44,972 nt of DNA from Nevskiaceae bacterium (GCA_004297005.1 SCVA01000014.1:1-44972), one strand, 5' to 3'; shown: positions 26,580-35,191, numbered from the stretch's first letter. Numbers and translations: made by a program. The notes: generated by a model not told the origin, from the sequence alone.

Positions 26580-26671
26580 GTAGGGTGGGCTTCAGCCCAC
26601 GGCACGCGGAGCCTCCAGTGTGGGCACGCTGCGCTTCGCCTGGAGGCGCCTACTTTTGGAGCCCAGCCTAC
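26580..26671. repeat. GTAG-headed BIME-like palindromic element (type A)
   Basis: The outer ends are GTAGGgTGGGCT (26580-26591) and AGCCCAgCCTAC (26660-26671), a 12-bp inverted repeat with one mismatch. Inside are a hairpin GTGGGCT/AGCCCAC (26585-26600) and a second one, GCCTCCAG/CTGGAGGC (26611-26647). GTAG at each outer end is the mark of REP sequences mobilised by RAYT (TnpA-REP) transposases. It lies between the convergent fbp and HD-domain genes, the usual REP location. No RAYT gene is in the window. Confidence 0.7.
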
Positions 26672-26684
26672 GCTTGGCTGGTGC

Positions 26685-27218
26685 TCAGTACCGCAACATC
26701 GGCAAGGGGCTGAGCGGATGGCTCAGCAGCCGTCGCAGCGAGAGCTGCACCAGCCGCCAGTGGAAGCCGGCATTGGGGAAGGCCGCCCGCAGTTCGCGCC
26801 CGTAGCCGCGCGGCAGGCCGAAGCTCAAGAGGCCCAGCGAGACATCGCACCAATCCGCCTTGCGCATCGCCTCCACCAGCGCGCTGCCTGGGTAGCGGCG
26901 CAGCTTGTGGTGCTCGCGCACCATCGCGCCGACTTCCTCGGCCCAGTCGGCGCGGCCGGTCTCGGCCAGGTAGTCGCGGGCGCGCTGCTCGGAGGGCGCC
27001 AGATAGTCGAAGGTGTGGTCGGTCCAGATACCCAGGTCGTGAAAGGCGACGGCCACGGCGAGCTTGTCCAAGGTCTCCGGGCTAGTGTCCTGCGCGAAGC
27101 TCGCGGCGCAGTTGAGCACCCGGTAGCAGTGATTCCGGTAGGCAGCCCGGTCGGCGCCCAGTTGTGCGGCGTAGTGCTCCAGCAACTGATCGAGCAGGGC
27201 GACTTGGGTGAGGAGCAT
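26685..27218 (-). CDS. HD-domain protein (predicted metal-dependent phosphohydrolase)
   Basis: A 177-residue cytoplasmic protein with an HD-type pattern: His in YRNHCYRVLN, the HD pair in VAFHDLGIWTD, His pair in MVREHHKLRRY and Asp in MRKADWCDVSLG. This fits the HD superfamily of metal-dependent phosphohydrolases. The substrate is unknown; nucleotide-type substrates are common for such single-domain members. It is on the same strand as the CSD/excalibur gene 34 bp upstream, so cotranscription is possible. The start MLLTQVALLDQ is the only Met close to the conserved region. Confidence 0.85.
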   Translation of the reverse strand: MLLTQVALLDQLLEHYAAQLGADRAAYRNHCYRVLNCAASFAQDTSPETLDKLAVAVAFHDLGIWTDHTFDYLAPSEQRARDYLAETGRADWAEEVGAMVREHHKLRRYPGSALVEAMRKADWCDVSLGLLSFGLPRGYGRELRAAFPNAGFHWRLVQLSLRRLLSHPLSPLPMLRY

Positions 27219-27252
27219 GAACTTGCCTGTGTGGTCTTGAATAAGGGAGGTG

Positions 27253-27774
27253 CTATTGGCCGCACCACTGCGACTCGCAGGGTATGCCATCCCCGTCGCC
27301 GTCCATCTCGGTATTGGGGCAGTGTCGCAAATAGAACTGGGCTTCTGCACAGGACCGCATCTCGGAGCAATGGGTTTTTCCCTCGCATTGGTAGCGGCTG
27401 TGTCGTTCTGCAGGGATCGAAGTGAAATTCTCTTGGGAACGACTGGCGCTTCGCGTCTGATATCGCAGGGCAACACCCAAGCCGATTGCGACCAGCAGGC
27501 CGACCACGCCGAGTTGCAGCAACGGCGAGGTCTTGCGGTCTCCGCCGTCCGACTTCGGTGGCGGGCGACCCGGGAAAGCCACCTTTTCGGCCTGGTGCCG
27601 CCCTTGCGCGTTCTTGACCACTTCGTAGCTGACGATGTCGCCAACTGCGGGTCGACGCCGTCGGTCGGTAAAGGCGCTGATATGGACAAAGACCTTGTCG
27701 CTGCCGCCGTTCCAGGTGATGAAGCCGAAGCCGCGTGCCTCGTCCCAGGAGGTGATCCTGCCTTGAAATCGCAT
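27253..27774 (-). CDS. Cold-shock domain / transmembrane / excalibur-domain protein
   Basis: A 173-residue membrane protein in three parts. Residues 1-67 form a cold-shock OB-fold with RNP motifs ARGFGFI and KVFVHIS. One transmembrane helix (about 82-103, PLLQLGVVGLLVAIGLGVAL) follows. The C-terminal domain (about 128-173) is an excalibur-like calcium-binding module, with paired cysteines and DGDGDGIPCE. A nucleic-acid-binding cytoplasmic domain tethered to an extracytoplasmic Ca-binding module is an unusual combination, although such fusions occur in Gammaproteobacteria. The start MRFQGRITSWDE was chosen because the cold-shock domain begins there. Confidence 0.85.
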   Translation of the reverse strand: MRFQGRITSWDEARGFGFITWNGGSDKVFVHISAFTDRRRRPAVGDIVSYEVVKNAQGRHQAEKVAFPGRPPPKSDGGDRKTSPLLQLGVVGLLVAIGLGVALRYQTRSASRSQENFTSIPAERHSRYQCEGKTHCSEMRSCAEAQFYLRHCPNTEMDGDGDGIPCESQWCGQ

Positions 27775-27886
27775 CCTTGCGTTCCCTGTTCTCGCGCGTT
27801 CCCTTCGCGCCGGGTCGTCTCGCCAGACTAAGCAGCCGGGTGCGGCTTGTCTAACGCCGTCTGGCGGCGCGTCGGATCTTTCCGAC

Positions 27887-28945
27887 CTACACGCTGCGCC
27901 GCCGCCACACCAGCCAGCCGGCGAAGCCGAGGAACAGCGCATGCACCCACCACAGCCCCAGCGCCGGCGGCAGGGTGCCCTTGGCCATCCAGGCCTGGCC
28001 CAGGCTCAGCACATTGGAGTAGGCGAGGTAGACCAGCACGCCGATCACCAGCTTGCCGTAGCGGCCCTGGCGCGGGCCGACGTGGGCGAGCGGCACCGCC
28101 AGCAGTACCAGGATCAGCGCCGACAGCGGCGCGGCGATGCGCCAGTGCAGCTCGGCGCGGTCCTTGGGGTCGCCGGAGGCGGCCAGCGCGGCGGTGGACA
28201 TGATCGCGCGGCTGCTGCTGTTGAAGATGAAGTCCGGCGGCGTGATGCGGGTGGACAGCCGCGCGAAGTCGGCGACTTCGGTGCGGGCCTCGCCCGGCGT
28301 CACCCGCGCGCGCTGGCCCTGGCTCAAGCTGATCTGCCGCTCGCCGGTGTTGCCGTCGATGGCCTGGGTGCCGCTCTTGGCGGTGAGCAGGGTGGTGCCG
28401 CCCTCTTCCTCGATGAAGGCCAGCACCTCGCCCAACTGGGTGCCGTCGCCGCTCAGGCTGCTGGTGTAGAACACCGCCTTGCCGTCGGCCACCGGCTTGA
28501 AGCGGCCGGCCTCGAAGGGCGTGTACTGCACCAGCCGCTTGGCGTCCTTGAGCAGGTAGTCGGCCTGGCGCGCCGCCCAGGGGCTGATCTCGAAGGACAG
28601 CGCCGCGGTCAGCGCCGCCATTGCCAGGCCCAGGAACAGATAGGGCCGGTAGAAGCGCGACAGCCCGACGCCGCAGCCGGTGAGCGCGGCGATCTCGTTG
28701 TCCTTGTACAGCCGGCCCAGCGACAGCATCACGCCCAGGAGCAGGGCCACCGGCACCAGCAGCACCATGTAGCGGAGGCTGGACAGGCCGACCACCTTGA
28801 ACAGCAGGTCCGGCGGCAAATCGCCCTTGGCCGACAGCGCTAGGAAGAAGGTGAAGCGGGTGGAAAGCATGATCGCCAGCAGCACCACCGCCACCGCCAG
28901 CCAGGCGCCGAGGGCGTCGCGGATCAGGTAGCGGTCGAGGATCAT
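27887..28945 (-). CDS. lptF: LPS export ABC transporter permease LptF
   Basis: Inner-membrane permease of the LptB2FGC lipopolysaccharide extraction machine; 352 residues. It begins MILDRYLIRDALGAWLAV, the LptF N-terminus, with transmembrane helices at both ends around a periplasmic beta-jellyroll domain (~130-250). The coupling-helix region EIAALTGCGVGLSRF is recognisable. Its normal partner lptG is usually directly downstream but is absent here: the next gene is the cold-shock/excalibur protein. So lptG must lie elsewhere. It follows the DUF2721 gene by 34 bp on the same strand. Confidence 0.93.
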   Translation of the reverse strand: MILDRYLIRDALGAWLAVAVVLLAIMLSTRFTFFLALSAKGDLPPDLLFKVVGLSSLRYMVLLVPVALLLGVMLSLGRLYKDNEIAALTGCGVGLSRFYRPYLFLGLAMAALTAALSFEISPWAARQADYLLKDAKRLVQYTPFEAGRFKPVADGKAVFYTSSLSGDGTQLGEVLAFIEEEGGTTLLTAKSGTQAIDGNTGERQISLSQGQRARVTPGEARTEVADFARLSTRITPPDFIFNSSSRAIMSTAALAASGDPKDRAELHWRIAAPLSALILVLLAVPLAHVGPRQGRYGKLVIGVLVYLAYSNVLSLGQAWMAKGTLPPALGLWWVHALFLGFAGWLVWRRRSV

Positions 28946-28979
28946 CGGGGCTCTTTGGGGCTGAACTGGCAGGGCGGCA

Positions 28980-29441
28980 TTATGGCCGCACCGGCGGCTT
29001 TGACCGGGCGACGATACCGAGGTGGCGGATCGCCAGGTGGATTTCGCGCAGGAAGAACAGCAGGGCGAGGATGAACGAGGTCATCGCGGCGATGAAGATC
29101 ACCGCCACCAGCGAGGCGAAGTTCATCTCGAACAGGGCGCCGATGAACAGCACCATCACCACCGTGCAGATCATCAGCGCGCACAGTGCGCAGCAGCCGA
29201 TGGCGAACTGCACCAGCCGCGCGCGCCGGGCGTGGATGTGCAGGTTGGCGTTGACCGCGAGGTCGTAGTTGTCGCCGCTCACCGCCAGTTGCTCTTCCAG
29301 CTTGCGGGCGCGGTCGACGATGCGTCCCAGGCGGTTGGTGAGCACCACCAGCATCGAGCCGATGCCGGCGATCAAAAACACCGGCGCGACCGCGAGCTGG
29401 ATGACGTGGGCGATGCTGGTGACTTCGGCGTCGGTGGACAT
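28980..29441 (-). CDS. DUF2721 family membrane protein
   Basis: A 153-residue protein with three transmembrane segments: IQLAVAPVFLIAGIGSMLVVL, then a cytoplasmic segment NRLGRIVDRARKLEEQL, then LVQFAIGCCALCALMICTVV and a final ASLVAVIFIAAMTSFILALL. The opening IQLAVAPVFL and NRLGRIVDRAR match the DUF2721 family, whose role is unknown. It sits between the EamA transporter and lptF in one orientation, 34 bp from lptF. Confidence 0.88.
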   Translation of the reverse strand: MSTDAEVTSIAHVIQLAVAPVFLIAGIGSMLVVLTNRLGRIVDRARKLEEQLAVSGDNYDLAVNANLHIHARRARLVQFAIGCCALCALMICTVVMVLFIGALFEMNFASLVAVIFIAAMTSFILALLFFLREIHLAIRHLGIVARSKPPVRP

Positions 29442-29508
29442 GCGGCGGCGGGGTTGGCAGGACTGCCGCGCATGATGCGCGCGGCGCTGGCGGCGGGCCA
29501 GTGGCGGC

Positions 29509-30429
29509 TCAGGCTTTCGGCGCAGCCGCTGTCGCCGCCCGAGAGGACAGCAGCAGCATGCCCGCCAGCACCAGCGCGGTGCCCGCGAGTTGCAGGCCGG
29601 TGATCGGCTCCGCCAGCAGCCAGTAGGCCAGGAACAGGGTCGAGACCGGGCCGATCATCCCCGCCAGTGAGGCCGGGCCGGCGCCGACGCGCGCCACCGC
29701 GATCATGGTCAGAAACACCGGCAGCACCGTGCACAGCCCGGCGTTGATGAGCGACAGCGACCACACCGCGTCGTTCTGCGCGAACAAGGTCGGCCAGGGC
29801 CGCAGCAGCGCGTACTGCGCGAGGCAGGCCAGCGCAGACACGCTCATCGCCAGCGCCACCAGGCGCACGCTGCCGACGCGCTTGAGCAGCTCGCCCGAGG
29901 CCAGCAGGTACACCGCATAGACCAGCGCCGCGCCCAGCACCAGGGCCGAGCCGAGCACGGTGTTGCGGCCGCCCAGGTGCAGGTCGTGCCAGAACACCAG
30001 CACCACGCCGCCATAGGCCACCACTAGCGACAGCCATTGCCGCGCCGTCACCGGCCGCCGTAGCCAGACGATGCCCAGCAGCAGCACGAAGCTGGGCGTG
30101 AGAAAGAGGATCAGCCGCTCCAGCCCGGCGGAGAGGTATTGCAGGCCCAGGAAGTCGAGCATGCTGCTGGCGTAGTAGCCGAGCAGACCGAGGCCGGCAA
30201 TTCGCCACAGGTCGTTCGCGGAAAGCCGCGGCTTGCGCCGCCAGGTGTAGATCGCCACCGCGAGGAAGACCGGCAGCGACAGCAGCATGCGCAACGCGAT
30301 CAGCGTCACCGCGTCGATGCCTTCGCGGTACAACAGCTTGGCGACCACGGCCTTGGCCGAGAAGAACGCCGAGCCGGTGAGGGCGAGCAGCAGGCCGCTC
30401 AGGTAGGCGGTGCGGGGGGGCGATGGCAA
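29509..30429 (-). CDS. EamA/DMT superfamily transporter
   Basis: A 306-residue integral membrane protein with about ten hydrophobic helices in two EamA repeats (first about 5-140, second about 155-300). The repeat-closing GLQYLSAGLERLILFLTPSF and the second-half ARVGAGPASLAGMIGPVST motif are typical. Family members export amino acids, metabolites or nucleotide precursors; the substrate is not evident. The frame offers a TTG start (MPSPPRTAY). The nearest ATG is about 47 codons downstream, inside the first helices, so the TTG is more plausible. Confidence 0.87.
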   Translation of the reverse strand: MPSPPRTAYLSGLLLALTGSAFFSAKAVVAKLLYREGIDAVTLIALRMLLSLPVFLAVAIYTWRRKPRLSANDLWRIAGLGLLGYYASSMLDFLGLQYLSAGLERLILFLTPSFVLLLGIVWLRRPVTARQWLSLVVAYGGVVLVFWHDLHLGGRNTVLGSALVLGAALVYAVYLLASGELLKRVGSVRLVALAMSVSALACLAQYALLRPWPTLFAQNDAVWSLSLINAGLCTVLPVFLTMIAVARVGAGPASLAGMIGPVSTLFLAYWLLAEPITGLQLAGTALVLAGMLLLSSRAATAAAPKA

Positions 30430-30618
30430 GGGTGGCTCTTCGGCATGGGCTGAATTGCGTAGTGAACTTCGACTGGCTCAAATGGACGAGTCTGTTCGCT
30501 ACAGCATAGATTGAGGAGCGGTACCCTAATCTGATTATGCGCCGAATGCGTGGTGCCTCTGGAGAGGCAGCTGGGTCAACTCTGCGGACTGAAAAATGGC
30601 GTCGGGGGGCGCTGCGGA

Positions 30619-31374
30619 ATGAGTAAAGTTGGGATGCTGTTATTCCTAATCGCCTTGTCCTTTCTGGTCGCAGGCGTCGTCGAGGAGAGCGCTCAATCCT
30701 TCGCTTCCGCAGTAGGACTTGTTGCTGTAATCCACTTGATCGCCCTGGCTTTTTTGGGCTTCGCTTGGTGCAAAGCACACGTCGCCTCGCGTGGTATCCG
30801 GGAGCCAACGGGGTCCGCTTTTTGGGTTGGTGCCATCGCCATCATTGGCGTGCCGCTCTACTTCTTCCGTTCGATGCCCTGGCGCCAGGCCGCTTGGTCA
30901 ACCCTCAAGGCTCTTGGCTTTCTGATTTTGTGTTTGCTGCTACACACTTTCGGAGCTCTGGTTAGCGACCAGGCCGTATCAAGTTCAGCGTTCAGATTCC
31001 TTGCTGGCGATGCTGCTCTGCAGGCGCCAACACCGGCGCACCCGATCTTGGGGACATGGCATTTCATGGTTCCTGGCACGGACTGCACCGAGCGATACGA
31101 GTTTGTCGACAGCGGAGTAAGTCATGTCGTCAGTGGCACCGAGCAGAGCGAGAGTGTTTACCGGGTAACTCCCAGTTCTAATTCGGGGCTTTATGTACTG
31201 GAAGATATCGTTACGAAGAGCAACGGCGGCACCTCTTGCTCCGGCGCTGCCGCGACTCGAGTTGGGGACAAGATCGTTCTATTTCTCCGCTTCACATCGG
31301 GTATTCGCATGATGATGTGCACAGATAGATCGGAGAAATTTTGCATGGGGCCGTTCGTCAAAGTTTCTCGCTAA
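30619..31374 (+). CDS. Orphan membrane protein with an extracytoplasmic C-terminal domain, lower GC than neighbours
   Basis: A 251-residue protein with roughly four N-terminal hydrophobic segments (about 5-22, 30-50, 68-85, 95-112). A ~120-residue C-terminal domain follows, with beta-rich character and several cysteines (ILGTWHFMVPGTDCTERYEF, GGTSCSGAA, MMMCTDRSEKFCMGPF). The domain has a faint lipocalin-like LGTWxF opening, but I do not recognise a family. Base composition is clearly more AT-rich than the flanking genes, with codons rarely seen nearby, which suggests recent acquisition. It is divergent from the EamA gene and followed by a palindromic element. Function unknown. Confidence 0.6.
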   Translation: MSKVGMLLFLIALSFLVAGVVEESAQSFASAVGLVAVIHLIALAFLGFAWCKAHVASRGIREPTGSAFWVGAIAIIGVPLYFFRSMPWRQAAWSTLKALGFLILCLLLHTFGALVSDQAVSSSAFRFLAGDAALQAPTPAHPILGTWHFMVPGTDCTERYEFVDSGVSHVVSGTEQSESVYRVTPSSNSGLYVLEDIVTKSNGGTSCSGAAATRVGDKIVLFLRFTSGIRMMMCTDRSEKFCMGPFVKVSR

Positions 31375-31407
31375 ATGCTGCGGAGTCCTTGCGCTCTCGC
31401 GGCCAGC

Positions 31408-31471
31408 GTAGCCCGGACGCAATCCGGGGCTTCCCCGGCACTGACACAACCCCGGATTGCATCCGGGCTAC
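31408..31471. repeat. GTAG-headed BIME-like palindromic element (type B)
   Basis: Left arm 31408-31429 (GTAGCCCGGACGCAATCC, then GGGG) and right arm 31450-31471 are inverted copies with one mismatch in 22 bp. Each arm is itself a REP-like stem (CCCGGA/TCCGGG), and the centre adds CCGGGG/CCCCGG. GTAG at both outer ends again matches RAYT-linked REPs. The sequence differs from the type A element, so at least two REP families are present. It sits between the convergent ends of the orphan gene and pyc and may also serve as a terminator. Confidence 0.75.
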
Positions 31472-31479
31472 TGCTCTGC

Positions 31480-34400
31480 CTACCCGGTCTCCATCTCAAT
31501 CAGCAAATCCCCAGGCCGCACCACGTCGCCGGCATGCACATGCACGGCCTTGACCACGGCGTCCTGCGCGGCGGCGACCAGGGTTTCCATCTTCATCGCT
31601 TCCAGCGATAGCAGGGTCTCGCCCTTGGCGACGCGCTGGCCGGCTTGCACGGCGAGGCGTGCCACGGTGCCCGGCATCGGTGCGCCGACTTCCAGCGCGT
31701 TGCCTTCCGCGGCCTTGCGCCGCTCGTAGGCCTGCTTCACGCCGGAATGGGCGACGCGCAGCGCGCGCGGTTGGCCGTTCAATTCGAAGAACAGCTTGCT
31801 GGCGCCTTCGTCGAGCAGCTCGGTGCGGCCCTGCAGGCGGATCACCAGGGTCTTGCCGGTGTCGATGTCGACGCTGATCTCCTCGTTGTCCGGCAGGCCG
31901 TAGAAGAACACCGGCGTCGGCAAGGCGCTGACATCGCCATACAGCTTCTGGTGCTCGACGTAGTCCTTGTAGACCTTGGGGTACATCAAATGGCTGGCGA
32001 GATCGGCGTCGGAGAGCTTCACGCCCAGCGCCTGCTCGGTCTTGGCGCGCTCGGCGACGAGATCGACGGTGGCGAGGCTGGCGCCGGGGCGTTCGCTGAG
32101 CGCCGGCTTGCCGCGCAGCACCTTGGCTTGCAGCGCCGCCGGCCAGGGCTCGGGCGGCAGGCCCAGCTCGCCGCGGAACAGCTGCACCACCGACTCGGGG
32201 AAGTCGACGGCGTAATCGGGGTCCACCAACTGCTCGATGCTCAGGCCCTTTGCGACCATGAACAGCGCCATGTCACCGACCACCTTGGAGCTGGGCGTGA
32301 CCTTGACGATGTCGCCGAAGGCGCGGTTGACGTCGGCATAGGCCTTGGAGACCTCGGACCAGCGCGACTCCAGGCCCATGCTGCGCGCCTGCTCGCGCAG
32401 GTTGGTGTACTGCCCGCCCGGCATCTCGTGGCGGTAGACATCGGCGGTGCCGCTACGGATGTCGGACTCGAAAGGCGCGTAGTAGCGGCGCACGCCCTCC
32501 CAGTAGTCGGAGAGCTGCTGCATCGCGCCGGTGTCGATGCCGGGGTCGCGACGATGGCCGGCGAGCGCCGCGGCGATGCTGCCGAGATTGGGCTGCGAGG
32601 TGAGGCCGGAGAGCGCATCGAGAGCGCCATCGACGGCATCGACGCCAGCCTCGACGGCGGCGAGCACGCTGGCGGCGGCGATGCCGCTGGTGTCGTGGGT
32701 GTGGAAGTGGATAGGGATGCCCACCTCCTGCTTGAGCACGCGCACCAGCTCGCCGGCGGCGCGCGGCTTGCAGACGCCGGCCATGTCCTTGATGCCCAGC
32801 ACATGGGCGCCGGCTTTCTCCAGCGCCTTCGCGAGCTTCACGTAGTAGTCGAGGTTGAACTTGGGCCGCGCCGGGTCGAACAGGTCGCCGGTGTAGCAGA
32901 CCGTGCCCTCGCAGACCGCGCCGGACTCGATCACCGCATCCATTGCCACGCGCATGTTGTCGACGGCATTGAGTGAGTCGAACACGCGGAAGATGTCGAT
33001 GCCCTCCTTCGCCGCCTGCTGCACGAAGTAGCGCACCACGTTGTCGGCGTAGTTGGTGTAGCCCACGGCATTGGCCGAGCGCAGCAGCATCTGGAAGGGA
33101 ATATTGGGCACCGCCGCGCGCAACTGCCGCAGGCGGTCCCAGGGGTCTTCCTTCAAGAAGCGCAGGGCGACGTCGAAGGTGGCACCACCCCAGCATTCCA
33201 GTGACAGCAGGCCGGGCAGCAGGCGCGCGTAGTGCGGGGCGATGGGCAACAGGTCTGCCGTGCGCATGCGAGTGGCGAACAGCGACTGGTGCGCGTCGCG
33301 CATGCTGGTGTCGGTGAGCAGCACGCGGTCCTGCGCCTGCATCCAGTCGGCGAAGCCTTTCGCGCCCAGCTCCTTGAGCTTGTCGCGCATGCCCGGCGGC
33401 GACACGGTGTTTGCGGAGCAAGGGGTGCGGGAGCCGCCGGACGGGGCCGCTCGGCGCTCAAGGCTCGCTTCGCGAGTCTCCGGCTCGCGGCCCGGCGGCG
33501 GTGCGGGCACCAGATCGGTTGCCGGCAGCAGCGGCGCGGTGAGCGGGCCGTTGGGCTTGGCGCGGCCCTTCATGTCCGGATTGCCGTTCACCACCACCTC
33601 GCCGATGAAGCTCAGGAGCTTGGTGGCGCGGTCGCGGCGGGCGGTGAACTTGAACAGCTCCGGCGTGGTGTCGATGAAGCGGGTGGTCGCCTCGCCGCTG
33701 CTGAACAGCGGGTGGGCGATGACGTTTTCCAGGAACTGCAGATTGGTCGAGACGCCACGGATGCGGAACTCGCGCAACGCGCGGTCCATGCGGCGGATGG
33801 CGACATTGGCCTCCGGCGCCCAGGCGGTGACCTTCACCAGCAGCGAATCGTAGTGCGGGGTGACCACCGCGTTGGAATACACCGTGCCGCCGTCGAGGCG
33901 GATGCCGAAGCCGGCCGGGCTGCGGTAGGCGCTGACGCGGCCGTGGTCGGGCGTGAAGCCGTTCTCCGGGTCCTCGGTGGTGACGCGGCATTGCAGGGCG
34001 TGGCCGGAGAGCCGCAGGTCTTCCTGCTTGGGCAGCCCCGGCTCGCCGATGTGCGCGCCCTCGGTGACGCGGATCTGCGCGGCGACCAGATCGACGCCGG
34101 TGACCATCTCGGTGACCGTGTGCTCGACCTGGATACGCGGATTGACCTCGATGAAGTAGAACAGCCCGGTGTCGGCGTCCATCAGGAATTCGACCGTGCC
34201 GGCGTGCGAGTAGCCCACGCTCTGGCACAGCCGCACCGCCGAAGCGCACAGCGACTCGCGCGTCGCGGCGTCGAGATAGGGCGCGGGCGCGCGTTCCACC
34301 ACTTTCTGGTTGCGGCGCTGCACCGTGCAGTCGCGCTCGAACAGGTGGACGATGTGGCCGTGCGTGTCGCCGAGGATCTGCACCTCGACATGGCGCGCGC

Positions 34401-35025
34401 GCTTGACCAGCTTCTCGACGTAGACCGCGTCATTGCCGAAGGCGGCCAGCGCCTCGCGGCGGGCCGATTCCATCTGCGCGCCCAGCTCGGCTTCCGACTC
34501 GATCACCCGCATGCCGCGGCCGCCGCCGCCCCAGCTCGCCTTCATCATCACCGGGTAACCCACCTTGGCCACCAGCGGCTTGCAGGCTTCGAGATCGCGC
34601 GGCAACTCGCCGGTGGCGGGCAGCGTGGGCACGTTCGCCGCCACCGCCGCCGTCTTCGCGGCCACCTTGTCGCCCAGCGTGCGCAGTACCTTGGGGCTGG
34701 GGCCGATGAAGCGGATGCCGGCCGCCGCGCAGGCCTCGGCGAAGTCCGGGTTCTCGGAGAGGAAGCCGTAGCCAGGGTGGATGGCGTCCACGCCCGCCGC
34801 CACCGCGACGCGGACGATGTCGTGGATGTCGAGGTAGGCGGCGATGGGCTTCTTGCCCTTGCCGACCAGATAGCTCTCGTCGGCCTTGAAGCGGTGCAGG
34901 GCGAAGCGGTCCTCGTAGGCGTAGATGGCGACGGTGCGGATGCCCATCTCCGCCGCCGCGCGCATCACCCGGATCGAAATCTCGCCGCGATTGGCTACCA
35001 GCAACTTCTTGATGCTGCCGCTCAT
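31480..35025 (-). CDS. pyc: Pyruvate carboxylase, single chain
   Basis: Makes oxaloacetate from pyruvate, bicarbonate and ATP (anaplerosis, gluconeogenesis). The 1181-residue protein runs biotin carboxylase (start KKLLVANRGEISIRVMRAA; ATP loop WGGGGRGM; EVNPRIQVEHTVTE), carboxyltransferase (LLTDTSMRDAHQSL; metal site HFHTHDTSG; GIKDMAGV), then the biotin carrier domain with EAMKM (Lys1145). The linker before the carboxyltransferase, about residues 490-545, is longer and more Arg/Pro/Ser-rich than in homologues I know (e.g. REPETREASLERRAAPSGG). GGGGGA lies 6 nt before the ATG. It contrasts with the two-subunit enzyme of many pseudomonads and pairs with fbp for gluconeogenesis. Confidence 0.96.
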   Translation of the reverse strand: MSGSIKKLLVANRGEISIRVMRAAAEMGIRTVAIYAYEDRFALHRFKADESYLVGKGKKPIAAYLDIHDIVRVAVAAGVDAIHPGYGFLSENPDFAEACAAAGIRFIGPSPKVLRTLGDKVAAKTAAVAANVPTLPATGELPRDLEACKPLVAKVGYPVMMKASWGGGGRGMRVIESEAELGAQMESARREALAAFGNDAVYVEKLVKRARHVEVQILGDTHGHIVHLFERDCTVQRRNQKVVERAPAPYLDAATRESLCASAVRLCQSVGYSHAGTVEFLMDADTGLFYFIEVNPRIQVEHTVTEMVTGVDLVAAQIRVTEGAHIGEPGLPKQEDLRLSGHALQCRVTTEDPENGFTPDHGRVSAYRSPAGFGIRLDGGTVYSNAVVTPHYDSLLVKVTAWAPEANVAIRRMDRALREFRIRGVSTNLQFLENVIAHPLFSSGEATTRFIDTTPELFKFTARRDRATKLLSFIGEVVVNGNPDMKGRAKPNGPLTAPLLPATDLVPAPPPGREPETREASLERRAAPSGGSRTPCSANTVSPPGMRDKLKELGAKGFADWMQAQDRVLLTDTSMRDAHQSLFATRMRTADLLPIAPHYARLLPGLLSLECWGGATFDVALRFLKEDPWDRLRQLRAAVPNIPFQMLLRSANAVGYTNYADNVVRYFVQQAAKEGIDIFRVFDSLNAVDNMRVAMDAVIESGAVCEGTVCYTGDLFDPARPKFNLDYYVKLAKALEKAGAHVLGIKDMAGVCKPRAAGELVRVLKQEVGIPIHFHTHDTSGIAAASVLAAVEAGVDAVDGALDALSGLTSQPNLGSIAAALAGHRRDPGIDTGAMQQLSDYWEGVRRYYAPFESDIRSGTADVYRHEMPGGQYTNLREQARSMGLESRWSEVSKAYADVNRAFGDIVKVTPSSKVVGDMALFMVAKGLSIEQLVDPDYAVDFPESVVQLFRGELGLPPEPWPAALQAKVLRGKPALSERPGASLATVDLVAERAKTEQALGVKLSDADLASHLMYPKVYKDYVEHQKLYGDVSALPTPVFFYGLPDNEEISVDIDTGKTLVIRLQGRTELLDEGASKLFFELNGQPRALRVAHSGVKQAYERRKAAEGNALEVGAPMPGTVARLAVQAGQRVAKGETLLSLEAMKMETLVAAAQDAVVKAVHVHAGDVVRPGDLLIEMETG

Positions 35026-35191
35026 GGGTTCCCCCGCAGGTTGGCCATCGGTTCCACCGTGACTGGTTGCGCACCGGCCTGCTGAAAGGCGGTAACAACG
35101 ACCATGCCAGCGCCGGGCGGCGCGAGGCGGATCAGGCCCTATGGTGGCAGGCTCGCGCGGCGGCGACGTCCTCCAAGGGGTGTAGACGGAC

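Noticed and set aside
26571..26680. CRISPR-like repeat in the repeat-rich stretch after fbp
   Set aside because: There is a single palindromic unit with no spacer array and no cas gene nearby; it fits a REP/BIME element.
33232..35085. 617-residue plus-strand frame inside pyc
   Set aside because: Antisense to the biotin carboxylase region of a complete pyruvate carboxylase; composition is typical of a shadow.
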